Origin: DASPKM01 sp963817075
GTDB taxonomy: Bacteria > Bacteroidota > Bacteroidia > Chitinophagales > Chitinophagaceae
Assembly: GCA_963817075.1 (NCBI GenBank)
Contig: CAWFMT010000009.1
Location: 434,001-498,000 of the forward strand
Direction of reading: 5' to 3'
Length of the DNA stretch: 64,000 nucleotides
Of this stretch, positions 52,411-62,220 are shown in pieces. The notes under the pieces are model-generated. The model was not told the DNA's origin. It saw only the letters and a list, made by a program, of their open reading frames with translations, and searched no databases. How positions within the stretch are numbered: the first letter of the stretch is position 1; every line of letters begins with the position of its first letter. Both the position numbers and the translations under genes were made by a program.

Positions 52411-54816
52411 ATGTTCTTCAATAATTTGAGGTCAAGTATTCGGCATCTTAGAAAAAACATCCTCTATTCCACTATCACAATTTTTGGATTGGGAATTGCA
52501 CTTGGTGCCATCCTTCTGGTCACCATGTTTGTAAAGAATGAATTCAGTTTTGATTCATTCCATCAGAACCGGGATCAACTTTATAGACTTACAACAACCT
52601 ATGTCAACAAAGATGGTCTCCGCCAGACTGTTGGCACTTCAGGCCAGATCCAGGGACCCTCGTTCAAGTCGGCAATTCCAGAGATATCTGAATATGTCAG
52701 AGTTTTCCAGGTAGGATTTAATGTCGCAGGGGAAACCAAGGCACTTCAGATGGACGGGATGTTTGCAGATAAGGATTTCTTTAAAGTTTTTTCATTTCCG
52801 TTGTTGCATGGAAATCCTGAAACTGCTTTTGCTGATCCCAATGCGATGATTCTAACCAGACAATCAGCACTCAAATTTTTTGGTACCACAGATGTGATTG
52901 GAAAAATTTTGAGTGTTGAACATGGCTCTTTCACAAAGGATTTTATGATCAAGGGCATTGCAGAAGTTATTCCTATGAATTCTTCTATTTCATTCGAGGT
53001 ATTAGTTCCTTTTTCATATCTGGAAGAATCATGGAAGGATACAGATTGGCTAAATCAATATCTAACCACCTTCATATTGTTGCAGAAGGGAATTCGACCA
53101 GCGCAAGTTGAGCCCAAGTTCCCATCCGTATTTCAAGCAGAAGCAAGGGACCAGATCATTGCTGCTAAAAAAGCAAAGGGAATTGCACCAGATCGTCAAT
53201 TTGGATTACAACCAATTGAAGATATTCATTTGAATAGAACAAATCTTGATGAGGGTGGAAATTCAAACGGGATAGAATCTGCCGGACTTACATATTCCTA
53301 TATACTTATCGGGATAGGTCTCTTTATTCTTGTTATGGCCTGTATCAATTTCATCAATCTCGGAATCGCAGATTCCCTGAAGCGGCTCAAAGAAGTTGGG
53401 ATCAGGAAGATCGCCGGCAGCAGCCGTTGGCAGATCATTCGCCAATTTATGCTGGAATCTTCTATCCTTTGTTTTGTCTCTTTTGTGATTGGCCTCATCG
53501 TTAGTATTCTTGCCTTGCCTTTATTCAATTCTCTAGTAGATAAGCAACTGGTAATCGAAAACATTTTCAATCTCCAGTTGCTGGCAATTTGGGCCGGATT
53601 ACTAATTGTATGTATACTCTTGACAGGTTTCTATCCAGCGTTCGTGTTTTCAAGATTTAAGCCTGTCATAGCATTATCAAATAAAATAAGATTAAGCGGG
53701 GGTCATTGGTTGGGCAAGGGTTTGGTGATATTGCAGTTTTGCCTTGCGATCTGTTTGATCATTGCAACAGTGGTTTATTATTCGCAAATGGATTTCATCA
53801 GGAAGAAAAATCTTGGCTATGATCCCACCGATATTGTAAGAGTATTTGTGCCAACTGAAAAACCTGCTATGCTTGTGGACCGTGTAAAGAATGAACTGCT
53901 GCAAAGTCCGGCAATAAAACAGATTGCCATCGGAAGTGATAATAATGGTGCGATACTGGGAGGATTCCCTACAAGAATAAATGGCAGAGATGTTAGATAT
54001 GTATTATCAGATGCAGACGAATCCCTTCTGCCCATGCTAAAGATTCCATTGTTAGTTGGAAGAAATTTTTCTAATGAATTTCCTGGAGATAAAAAGAATG
54101 CTGCAATTGTAAATGAAAGTTTTGTGCAAGCTGCCGGGTTAGCAGACCCATTGGGAAAGCAATTCGAGAATACCTGGGGCGGAACGGAGCCACTTACAAT
54201 CATTGGGGTAGTTAAAGATTTTCATTACAGTTGGCTAAAGGATAAGATTCAGCCTCAGGTAATAATTATGAAAAGCGATCTGCCGTTTTTCTGGATCAAG
54301 GTAAATGCTGGCAAGCGGACAGAAGCTGTTGGCCTCTTGTCAGGAATCTTGAAAAAATATGCTTCTGGCGCACCTTACGAATTTAGTTTTCTTGAGGATG
54401 ATTTGAGAGGATCGTATCGAAATGATAGACATTGGCAACAGGTCATCAACTATTCAGCGGTTCTCTCAATTATCATTTGTTGCATTGGATTATTTGGGCT
54501 TGCACATCTTGCGGCAGCTCAGCGTATAAAAGAAATAGGAGTCAGGAAGGTCCTCGGGGCATCAGTTTATAGTATTGTTTCATTGCTTTCAATGGATGTT
54601 ATTAAACTTGTTTCTATTGGCTCATTAATCGCATTTCCCATTTCCTGGATGGTGATGAACAAATGGCTGGAAGACTTCGCCTATAGGATTCAACTCAGTT
54701 GGTGGATGTTCGTGGCGGCAGCTGCGCTTGGGATTTTCATTGCACTACTCACCATTAGCTTTCAGTCAATAAAGGCGGCTAAGATGGACCCGGTCAAAAG
54801 TCTGAGAACGGAGTAA
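52411..54816 (+). CDS. FtsX/MacB-type ABC transporter permease
   Basis: An 801-residue protein with the MacB-like plan twice: TM at about 20-42, a periplasmic MacB-type domain, then three TMs (about 286-305, 345-365, 386-408), a second periplasmic domain, and three C-terminal TMs. The FtsX signatures IGLFILVMACINFINLGIAD and SLKRLKEVGIRKIAGSSRWQ, and later RIKEIGVRKVLGASVYSIVS, are clear. No ATPase (LolD/MacB-like) is adjacent. Such orphan permeases are common in Bacteroidota. Substrate unknown; its place in the PUL may be incidental. Confidence 0.85.
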   Translation: MFFNNLRSSIRHLRKNILYSTITIFGLGIALGAILLVTMFVKNEFSFDSFHQNRDQLYRLTTTYVNKDGLRQTVGTSGQIQGPSFKSAIPEISEYVRVFQVGFNVAGETKALQMDGMFADKDFFKVFSFPLLHGNPETAFADPNAMILTRQSALKFFGTTDVIGKILSVEHGSFTKDFMIKGIAEVIPMNSSISFEVLVPFSYLEESWKDTDWLNQYLTTFILLQKGIRPAQVEPKFPSVFQAEARDQIIAAKKAKGIAPDRQFGLQPIEDIHLNRTNLDEGGNSNGIESAGLTYSYILIGIGLFILVMACINFINLGIADSLKRLKEVGIRKIAGSSRWQIIRQFMLESSILCFVSFVIGLIVSILALPLFNSLVDKQLVIENIFNLQLLAIWAGLLIVCILLTGFYPAFVFSRFKPVIALSNKIRLSGGHWLGKGLVILQFCLAICLIIATVVYYSQMDFIRKKNLGYDPTDIVRVFVPTEKPAMLVDRVKNELLQSPAIKQIAIGSDNNGAILGGFPTRINGRDVRYVLSDADESLLPMLKIPLLVGRNFSNEFPGDKKNAAIVNESFVQAAGLADPLGKQFENTWGGTEPLTIIGVVKDFHYSWLKDKIQPQVIIMKSDLPFFWIKVNAGKRTEAVGLLSGILKKYASGAPYEFSFLEDDLRGSYRNDRHWQQVINYSAVLSIIICCIGLFGLAHLAAAQRIKEIGVRKVLGASVYSIVSLLSMDVIKLVSIGSLIAFPISWMVMNKWLEDFAYRIQLSWWMFVAAAALGIFIALLTISFQSIKAAKMDPVKSLRTE

Positions 54817-54847
54817 TTTCAAAATTTGAAGATTTGAAAATGAAGAG

Positions 54848-54928
54848 TTAACCGCAAAGGCGCGAAGGCGCAAGGAAACGCCAGGAGATCTTTGCGAAAC
54901 TTCGCGTCCTTGCGTCCTGGCGGTTAAA
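54848..54928 (+). repeat. TTAACCGC-family repeat, full copy
   Basis: TTAACCGCAAAGGCGCGAAGG on the left and CTTGCGTCCTGGCGGTTAA on the right, with the imperfect palindrome between. It is the cleanest full copy here. AAATTTGAAGATTTGAAAAT microrepeats stand directly to its left (54822-54842). It separates two convergent genes. Confidence 0.85.
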
Positions 54929-54932
54929 TTCT

Positions 54933-56882
54933 TTATTTTTTCACAATCTCAAAACGAATCTTATCTGTCTTTTTAGGAGACTGTACTTTGAAGTTGATTC
55001 TGTAGATTCTATTGCCCCATTTAGTAATAATCCCAGCATCCTCCATCGAGGTCAGTGGAACTTTTTCAACTGAAGCAACGAGTTGTTTCGGATCGTACTT
55101 AATTATAAAATCTTTTGAACCAGCATCCTTCGGCTGAAAATGGATCAACAACTCTCCTGGCTTAACGATCTCTGTTGGATAACATGTTATGATGTGCTCA
55201 GTGATCTTACTTGCGTGCTTCAGGGAAAGCATATCAACCACTTCAACATTTTTCCCTTTATTCAATCTCACAGTACGTTTCCAACTATTAATTCCTGCTG
55301 AATCAGGATAAGATTTTGAGATATCCAATGAAATCTCCGAAAAGCCATTTCCTTCCTTGTAATCAACCCGTGTTGCCTGGAATTTGGGTCCCGGAGATTG
55401 TGTATAACCATTAATGGTTGGAACATTGTGATAGTCCGAACAATTATACCAGATCTCATATCTCCTGCTGCTGAAAGTTTTTCTGGTATATGTACCCCGA
55501 CCAACATCAATTAATAATGGCTCGCCATCATAGTAAACAACATAATTTCCGATGTCATTATGATTGTGGCTTTCATCATTATTTCCACCCTTAGCCGCAA
55601 TGAACCATCCATCGGTAGTTCCTTGCTTATCGCGTGAGATCATCACCTGAAGATCAGGAAGCCAAACATTTGCCGGCAAAGGCAATCCTTTCGCTGCAGA
55701 CTGGAATTCTCCTTGCATGAAAAGAGAAAAAAGATTTCTGAAATAATGAAATACTTCAATTTGTCCGGATGACTGCTCGCGATAGTATGCTCCAAATTGC
55801 ATCATACCATTGTCTCTAATGTCTTTTCCATATCTATAGATCATGTTTGAAGACATGCGAGGTTGAGGATCGGCATCAGCAAAATTCAGAAAATATGTTT
55901 TGCCGATTTGAGCTCGGTAAATGAACCTGCCCATATTCTTGAATTTCTCCTGCTTGTAAACATAATCGAACGAATTATTTGTAGCGAGATTCAACAGCGA
56001 TATATTATCGTAGAGCGAAGCTGCAGCCGCACCCCAATATCCCGGTCCTTCGTCGCACCCTCCATCCTCGGGATAGGGATTGAGAAATTCATCAAGTATT
56101 TCCAGAACCTTGGATACATGCTCAATTCGTTTTGTCTCATCCTTTTCTAACAAAAGCACAGAATTAAGCCAATTGCTGCAAATCCAGGGGTTCCAGTTAT
56201 TAGGACGCCTTCCGTTTGCGTTTGTCCTCATCCATCCATGTGCCTTAGTCATCAAGGGTTCAAATATCCTGTTGTTGGTCTCAAAATAAATTCTCTTTCG
56301 AATTTGGGGAGAGACTGAATCCAGCTTTTCTCCAAGAAAATAATCTACCCATGATAACATAGTGGCTGTTTCAGCGCTAAAGAGTTCAACAAAGGGTTGA
56401 GATACGTCCATCAATCCTGAATATTCTTTTGACTGTGGAAGATGAGCGGGGACACCCCAAAACGATTCTTCGCAAATATTCCATACACCATTGATAATTG
56501 GATCGATGAATCTCCCTTTATTTTCATAGATCTCGGCCAGTAACATTGTCCCTAATATTGTTCTCTTTTCTCTTGCCACAGCCTGGTATTCATTTCTGTC
56601 ACCAGTTCTTTGAATGAGAAGAGATTTCGTTGCCGGAATGGACGGCCAAGAATAATTAAGATTTGCTTCGGCAGTTTTCAAAAATGCCTTCATCATTTCC
56701 TGATCAGCCTTTGCCCAGCTGGTCCTGTCATTTATTGATGGAAATGGAGTCCAATTTGATTTAGGAACCACACGACTCTTCAATTCCTGTTTCGCATATT
56801 TACTACTTAGCAGATTTTGCGATTGAGCTATTGACTTGATACCAAAGAAGATTAAGGCTAATAGCAGTAAGTATTGTTTCAT
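54933..56882 (-). CDS. Heparinase II/III-type polysaccharide lyase
   Basis: A 649-residue exported protein (signal peptide ending SIAQ). The N-half is an alpha-toroid with PNNWNPWICSNW (227-238) and DEGPGYWGAAA (277-287). The C-half is a beta-sandwich beginning at the metal-site motif ESHNHNDIGNY (H439, H441, D443). This is the heparinase II/III superfamily as in PL12/PL21-like enzymes; it cleaves an acidic glycan by beta-elimination. Which polymer cannot be told from sequence. It is on the minus strand, 42 bp after the BNR-4 gene. Confidence 0.85.
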   Translation of the reverse strand: MKQYLLLLALIFFGIKSIAQSQNLLSSKYAKQELKSRVVPKSNWTPFPSINDRTSWAKADQEMMKAFLKTAEANLNYSWPSIPATKSLLIQRTGDRNEYQAVAREKRTILGTMLLAEIYENKGRFIDPIINGVWNICEESFWGVPAHLPQSKEYSGLMDVSQPFVELFSAETATMLSWVDYFLGEKLDSVSPQIRKRIYFETNNRIFEPLMTKAHGWMRTNANGRRPNNWNPWICSNWLNSVLLLEKDETKRIEHVSKVLEILDEFLNPYPEDGGCDEGPGYWGAAAASLYDNISLLNLATNNSFDYVYKQEKFKNMGRFIYRAQIGKTYFLNFADADPQPRMSSNMIYRYGKDIRDNGMMQFGAYYREQSSGQIEVFHYFRNLFSLFMQGEFQSAAKGLPLPANVWLPDLQVMISRDKQGTTDGWFIAAKGGNNDESHNHNDIGNYVVYYDGEPLLIDVGRGTYTRKTFSSRRYEIWYNCSDYHNVPTINGYTQSPGPKFQATRVDYKEGNGFSEISLDISKSYPDSAGINSWKRTVRLNKGKNVEVVDMLSLKHASKITEHIITCYPTEIVKPGELLIHFQPKDAGSKDFIIKYDPKQLVASVEKVPLTSMEDAGIITKWGNRIYRINFKVQSPKKTDKIRFEIVKK

Positions 56883-56924
56883 ATTAGTTCTTATAGAAGT
56901 TGATAATGCTGAGGTAGATATTTT

Positions 56925-58295
56925 TTATTTTTTTAGTTTCACTGGTGATTCCACTTCTTTTTTCATTGCATATGGAAGTTCCCAGACAGCTGTACCATTC
57001 CTGTCAGTAAAATATAAATGAGATTCGGAAAATTGATCAGCATTTCCATCGGCCCAGAAAGCAAAAAAATCATTATTTGCGAATAAGGGTCTCCTGGCAT
57101 AGGCATGATTTCTCAAACTATTCGAAGTGAGCTTCACTCTCATTTTCCAATCTTTTCCCTCATTAAAGCTCTCCCAAATAGCCATCTCACCTCCTGTACC
57201 AAGTTGCTGCGGACCCGCTTCTGTTGGACCAATGATTGTCCAATTATTTCCCTCAATGTATAAGGAACCCATGTCATAGTTGTGAGTGGACTCGCAAACC
57301 CTGGTGATTTTCCATTGCTTCTCTTTCCAATGAAGGATAGTCCATTCACGGGGATTTCCATCAGGACCGGGACGAAAGTCTTTACTTACAACCGCGAGAA
57401 TTACCGGATTGCCCTCTTTATCAAAATTCAGGTCGTTGAGATAAACAAGTTTTCCTTCAGCCCCATAATTTTTTACAATTGATTCACTTGCAGAATCAGT
57501 CAAGGGCGTTTGAAGGATCTTTCCATCAATGGTTCTCCAGGTTTCACCATGATCATTGGTCTGGACTAAATAGACATTGGTTCGTTTATCTACATTTCCA
57601 TTGGGATGATAGTTGAAAACTGAAACAAGTTTCTCTTTCCAAACATTTGATAGTTGATAATGTCCACCCATTCCCGATAATTTCTTTTCGGTTTCCCAGG
57701 TAATTCCATCACTGCTTCGCGTCCAGTATAGTTCCCTGCCTTTAGTGTATTTGGTGAAGAGGTAAAAAAATCCCTTCCCTTTGAACCACCATGGCTGAGG
57801 ATAGGTCATCTCGCCTTGCCTGACCTGTTTGAATCGATCAATATCATATTTCTTACTGCTCTTGAAGATGAGACCCGGGCGGGATGTATTTCTGCCACTT
57901 ACAAAAACCCAGATGTATCCATTTTCATCAATCGACATTGAAGCATTGTCATGTGGATCATCAACCCCAAGTTTATCGTAAACAATCACGGGACGGGGAA
58001 CAGTTTTATTCTTATGATCGAAATAAGAAATCATGATGAGCAGATGTTTTTCATCTTTCGCAGTAGTTCCACCATAGACAAAAAAGGTTTTGTCTACCTC
58101 TTTGGAATAGATCGCAATGGGGATATGACTTGAGGTGTAGGTTCCAAGTCCGCCCGAATATTTATCTCCATGGGTTGATCGTTGACCCAATGCAAACCAA
58201 ATTCCCTTATATCCGTCTCCTCTTGGATTTTGACCAGAAAGACTTTGGAGAGCGCAAATGAAAAAAAATAATTTTAAAAAGAATTTTCTACGCAT
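56925..58295 (-). CDS. BNR-4 repeat protein, possible PL24/PL25-like lyase
   Basis: A 456-residue exported protein (signal peptide ending LSGQ). DGYKGIWFALGQRSTHGDKY, SGGLGTYTSSHIPIAIYSKE and VYGGTTAKDEKHLLIMISYF start a propeller, with repeated SxDGxTW-type blades (RSSDGITWETEKKL, TNDHGETWRTIDG, SFNEGKDWKMRV). The same layout occurs in BNR-4 proteins, which include ulvan lyases of PL24/PL25. That makes lyase activity possible, but no sulfatase or GH105 gene is nearby, so the ulvan assignment is not supported. It lies between two heparinase-like genes, all on the minus strand. Confidence 0.65.
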   Translation of the reverse strand: MRRKFFLKLFFFICALQSLSGQNPRGDGYKGIWFALGQRSTHGDKYSGGLGTYTSSHIPIAIYSKEVDKTFFVYGGTTAKDEKHLLIMISYFDHKNKTVPRPVIVYDKLGVDDPHDNASMSIDENGYIWVFVSGRNTSRPGLIFKSSKKYDIDRFKQVRQGEMTYPQPWWFKGKGFFYLFTKYTKGRELYWTRSSDGITWETEKKLSGMGGHYQLSNVWKEKLVSVFNYHPNGNVDKRTNVYLVQTNDHGETWRTIDGKILQTPLTDSASESIVKNYGAEGKLVYLNDLNFDKEGNPVILAVVSKDFRPGPDGNPREWTILHWKEKQWKITRVCESTHNYDMGSLYIEGNNWTIIGPTEAGPQQLGTGGEMAIWESFNEGKDWKMRVKLTSNSLRNHAYARRPLFANNDFFAFWADGNADQFSESHLYFTDRNGTAVWELPYAMKKEVESPVKLKK

Positions 58296-58398
58296 TTATA
58301 AAATCTAGTCTAATTCCATTTTCCCAATTTCCCAATCCTGAGCGAAGCGAAGAAACCAAATTTCAAAATAGCTAAGATCTCGGGTTTTGCGACTATAC

Positions 58399-60285
58399 TT
58401 AATCCCCTTCCCATTTTTCCAGCGGCTTGATCTTATTCTTGGACTTTTGATTGCCGCCCTGAGGAACAAGCGAGACTACAAGAGCAGTCTTTGTATTAGC
58501 TGGAATTTTTACTTCAAATCCTACCATTATTGTTCCGGGATTGGGTGCATCATAGCTGTTTGTTGGAACTGTAGTCCAGGTTTTCATATTTACAACTGCA
58601 GGTTCTCTTACTTCCAGTATAAGTTTTTTTCCATCCTTTGTTAATTCGGCTCTGTTGTTACCAATGATCTTTACCTCGGCTGGGGTTAACATGTTCCATC
58701 GCAAAGTAATTTCTTCACCTGCGGTCTCGATCTCATCCCGAACAACAACTGATTTCTGATCTACGATGGCAACACCACGTTTGGCTGATGCGAGTGATCC
58801 TTTATACACTTCAGTAAGATCAGTTACTGCATGCATGAAGGAAGGAGATGAAGAACTCACTGTGATTGGAGCATATCCCGTTACCAATTGATGCTTATTA
58901 TTTACTGTAAGCGTATTATGTACAAAATTGTTATATCGGAAAACATTCCAGCGCTCGGCATCCTGTGTTCTTCCAAAAAGCCGAATGCCTTTTGATTCCA
59001 GTGATTCATAATCCTGCATTCCAAAATCCATTGCCCATCGAACTCCATTGGCTTCCATTACGAAGGAACCAACATCCATGTGAGCGTGATTCACAGAAGC
59101 AGATCCTCCTTTCATCCCAACAAAGATGGCAGAAGGGTCAGTCCAGGAAGTGCGCATCAAAGCAACAGGCATCTTTCCCTTGCCTACGTACATTAATTTT
59201 TTTGGTTGAGTTATAGAATTTATTCCTACCCCGCCACTCCATAATAATATTGCAGGCAGAAGGCGATTATTCATGAAACCTCTTCCTTCAGTGTTTGCTA
59301 GCCGTGAACGTTCAATCCAAAGTAGTGAGGGATCTTTTGATTTGGTAGCGAACCAAAACATTGCGGGTTGCAATCCTCCATTGGAGCCAGCATCGCCATA
59401 ATTGAAAGGTGCGCCAGTAGGACCAGTCATGTTTTGCAAATAGGATGAAGTATTCATAAAACCTGGTTGGGCACTTAATCCAAAGTCTTTTCCAAATAAT
59501 TTTTCAATTGCACTGATGAGCATTACATTAAAACTTGTTCCATAACCCCAGTAGCCATAACCCTCGGGATATGCACCATCTGGACCATAATCCTTCATCG
59601 AAACAACAACTGTCTCAATTGCACGGTTAATGATCTGTTTTGATAATTCAGGATGGTCCTCGTAAATAGCAATTGCACCATAAGTCATTCCTGCATTGCA
59701 TACCTGGTTCCAATTATGTTCTGCTCTTAGGAAACTATTATTTTTTGGATCAAGTGATGGCTCAAGACCTTTCTTCAGGATTGCTTCTTTAATAATGGCT
59801 TTTGATTCAGCTGATAACTGATCAAATAACCAATCATACCCAATGGCTGCAGCCATTGTCATTTCAGCTACATCCAGGAAATGTGAAGGATTCCAATCAC
59901 TAAAGGAGGATATTTTGAGTAATTCCTTTTCGGCCCTTTGAAAATATTTTATATCATTAGTGGTTCTGTATGCGTAGGAGAGAAAAAATAATCTACGCAG
60001 GGCTTCCCTTGATTTATCTAATAAGCGTCTTCCTATTTGGATTCGTTCAACAGGAGGAAGGTCAATTATCCTGTCAGATTCTGTAAGGATATCTTTTTGC
60101 AACTTGGTCCATGTTTGATCAGCAGAAATTGTTTTCTTGATGATCTCTTCTTCACCTTTTAACATCAATAGTCGCGGGTGACCAGCCATCAATACGTTAT
60201 TTCCAAGATGATCTACCTGGGCAGCCAGGTTTATAGATAGGAGAAAAAAAAACACGAAAAAAAGATGTCCGTTAGAAGGTTTCAT
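58399..60285 (-). CDS. Heparinase II/III-type polysaccharide lyase (second)
   Basis: A 628-residue exported protein (signal peptide ending NLAAQ). The toroid has AEHNWNQVCNAGM (188-200) and PEGYGYWGYG (240-249). The beta part starts near KGGSASVNHAHMDVGSFVME, with H400, H402 and D404 as likely metal/catalytic residues, then VRWAMDFG. It differs enough from the 54933 protein to act on another bond or substrate (PL21-like layout). It heads a three-gene minus-strand unit: this gene, the BNR-4 protein, then the other heparinase. Confidence 0.85.
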   Translation of the reverse strand: MKPSNGHLFFVFFFLLSINLAAQVDHLGNNVLMAGHPRLLMLKGEEEIIKKTISADQTWTKLQKDILTESDRIIDLPPVERIQIGRRLLDKSREALRRLFFLSYAYRTTNDIKYFQRAEKELLKISSFSDWNPSHFLDVAEMTMAAAIGYDWLFDQLSAESKAIIKEAILKKGLEPSLDPKNNSFLRAEHNWNQVCNAGMTYGAIAIYEDHPELSKQIINRAIETVVVSMKDYGPDGAYPEGYGYWGYGTSFNVMLISAIEKLFGKDFGLSAQPGFMNTSSYLQNMTGPTGAPFNYGDAGSNGGLQPAMFWFATKSKDPSLLWIERSRLANTEGRGFMNNRLLPAILLWSGGVGINSITQPKKLMYVGKGKMPVALMRTSWTDPSAIFVGMKGGSASVNHAHMDVGSFVMEANGVRWAMDFGMQDYESLESKGIRLFGRTQDAERWNVFRYNNFVHNTLTVNNKHQLVTGYAPITVSSSSPSFMHAVTDLTEVYKGSLASAKRGVAIVDQKSVVVRDEIETAGEEITLRWNMLTPAEVKIIGNNRAELTKDGKKLILEVREPAVVNMKTWTTVPTNSYDAPNPGTIMVGFEVKIPANTKTALVVSLVPQGGNQKSKNKIKPLEKWEGD

Positions 60286-60482
60286 AAACTTGAAGTTTGA
60301 TATTTCATAGACGCTAAAAGGTCTAAAAACTGGTGATCCTGAAGGTATCGAATGTTTGTCAATCAGCTTGGTTACGGGCAGGACAATCCAATTAATTGAT
60401 CAGTTTCAATGATGGAGTTTCAATGTTAATTATTGGCCCAAGTAATCCCAGCCCTGAGGTATATTTATAGTTACCTACAACC

Positions 60483-61850
60483 ATGAGCTCTTCCTTTATA
60501 ACCATATTGATAGCATTGATCATCAGTATTGGCCTTATTATTTTGCTGACTGCCAGGTTTAGGATACATGCCTTTTTTGCTCTAATTCTCTGCTGTTTTG
60601 TTATGGGTATTGCAGTGCAGATGGCGCCGGAGGCCGTCATCATTGCTATAAAAGAGGGTTTCGGGGGTGTATTGAGATCTATTGGTTTGATCATTGTCTT
60701 GGGAACAACGCTTGGAATCCTGCTTGAATACACAAGAAGTACGCATGTGATGGCTGGATTTATTTTGAAAAGGGTTGGTGAAAGTTCGGCTGCTGCTGCC
60801 ATGAGTGCTACGGGATTTTTAGTGGGGCTTCCGATCTTCTGCGATTCAGGTTATATAGTATTAAGTGGCTTGAATAATGCACTTTCCAGGCGGACCGGCA
60901 TTTCGATGGCGATAATGTCTGTTTCATTAGCCACAGGTTTATATTCTGTTCATTGTCTGATCCCTCCTCATCCAGGTGCCGCTGCTGCTGCAGGAATTGT
61001 GGGAGTGGACTTTGGAAGATTGATTCTTTGGGGAGTGATCATCGCTCTTCCTGCAACGATCGTTGGATATGCATGGGCTAATTACGCAGGAAGGAGATTG
61101 AAATCGACCCCTGATGAAGGGAGCGGGAAAGAGAGAGAGAGTGAGAAACAGGAAGAGAGCGGGAAAGAGGATGCTCACATTACACATCAACCATCAATTA
61201 TCAGGGCAGTCTTGCCTGTGCTTGTTCCTATAGTTCTAATTGGTCTGAGATCATTTATGATAGTTGAAAAAAATGCTACCGACTGGACCTCAAAAATTCT
61301 TTCCATTCTTGGAGAGCCAGTGATTGCATTAGCGGTTGGGATTGTCCTGGCGTTTAATTGTAAAAGGAAATGGATGAGAAAGGAGGTCTCAACAGTCCTT
61401 CAGGAAGGTGCTGAAAAAGCTGGAGGCATCTTAGTAATAATCGGAGCTGGTGGAGCCTTTGGCGCGGTGCTGGCTGCAACGAAAATTGGAGAACATTTTA
61501 GTGAATCCGTGCAATTGGGAAATCTTGGGTTTCTATTTCCATTCCTGCTTGCATTTATTTTGAAAACGGCTCAGGGTTCATCCACAGTTGCAATTATCAC
61601 TGCAGCTTCCATTATACATCCCCTGCTGCCTGCTCTTGGATTGAATACTGAGGATGGGAAATTACTTGCAGTACTATCAATGGGGGCAGGTTCCATGATG
61701 ATCTCACATGCAAATGATGCTTATTTCTGGGTTATCGCAAAGTTCTCAGGACTTGAGATGAAACCTATGATCAAGGTGTACTCTGCGGCCAGCATCCTGA
61801 TGGGAATTGTGAGTCTGGTTATGATATTTTTATTGTCGAAGGTATTTTAG
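60483..61850 (+). CDS. GntP-family gluconate/uronate-type proton symporter
   Basis: A 455-residue transporter with about 12 membrane segments and GntP landmarks: IGLIIVLGTTLGILLEYTRS, GLPIFCDSGYIVLSGLNNAL, CLIPPHPGAAAAAGIVGVD and LKTAQGSSTVAIITAASI. A charged cytoplasmic loop (about 205-238, rich in S, E and K) is less conserved. It takes up sugar acids. Placed beside lyases, it would import uronate-derived products, but specificity is unknown. It is divergent from the second heparinase gene. Confidence 0.88.
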   Translation: MSSSFITILIALIISIGLIILLTARFRIHAFFALILCCFVMGIAVQMAPEAVIIAIKEGFGGVLRSIGLIIVLGTTLGILLEYTRSTHVMAGFILKRVGESSAAAAMSATGFLVGLPIFCDSGYIVLSGLNNALSRRTGISMAIMSVSLATGLYSVHCLIPPHPGAAAAAGIVGVDFGRLILWGVIIALPATIVGYAWANYAGRRLKSTPDEGSGKERESEKQEESGKEDAHITHQPSIIRAVLPVLVPIVLIGLRSFMIVEKNATDWTSKILSILGEPVIALAVGIVLAFNCKRKWMRKEVSTVLQEGAEKAGGILVIIGAGGAFGAVLAATKIGEHFSESVQLGNLGFLFPFLLAFILKTAQGSSTVAIITAASIIHPLLPALGLNTEDGKLLAVLSMGAGSMMISHANDAYFWVIAKFSGLEMKPMIKVYSAASILMGIVSLVMIFLLSKVF

Positions 61851-62220
61851 GTCGACCTCACCCCTCTCGACAGAGCGAGGGCGTGGTACGTGAAGCGAGA
61901 CGCTGGGGAAATTGTTTGAAAAACAATAGGATGTTCAACAAACAATTTTCAATGTTCAATTTTTCAAGTTTAATTCTTCGGTTGAATATTGAGCATTGAG
62001 CATTATTTCTGGTTCGACCTCACCCCTAACCCCTCTCCGAAGGAGAGGGGAAGAAGAATGAAATACAATTGTCCAAATTTCAGTTGAAAATTGAGCATTG
62101 AGAATTGAGCATTATTTCTGGTTCGACCTCACCCCTAACCCCTCTCCGAAGGAGAGGGGAAGAAGAATGAAATACAATTGTCCAAATTTCAGTTGAAAAT
62201 TGAGTATTGAGAATTGATAA
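61851..62220. repeat. 109-bp tandem repeat and variant copy
   Basis: Two copies with period 109 (62011-62119 and 62120-about 62215) contain GGTTCGACCTCACCCCTAAC, then the palindrome CCCCTCTCCGAAGGAGAGGGG, then GAAGAAGAATGAAATACAAT. A diverged copy precedes them (about 61850-61910, with CACCCCTCTCGACAGAGCGAGG). TTGAGCATTGAG strings fill the rest. Confidence 0.85.
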
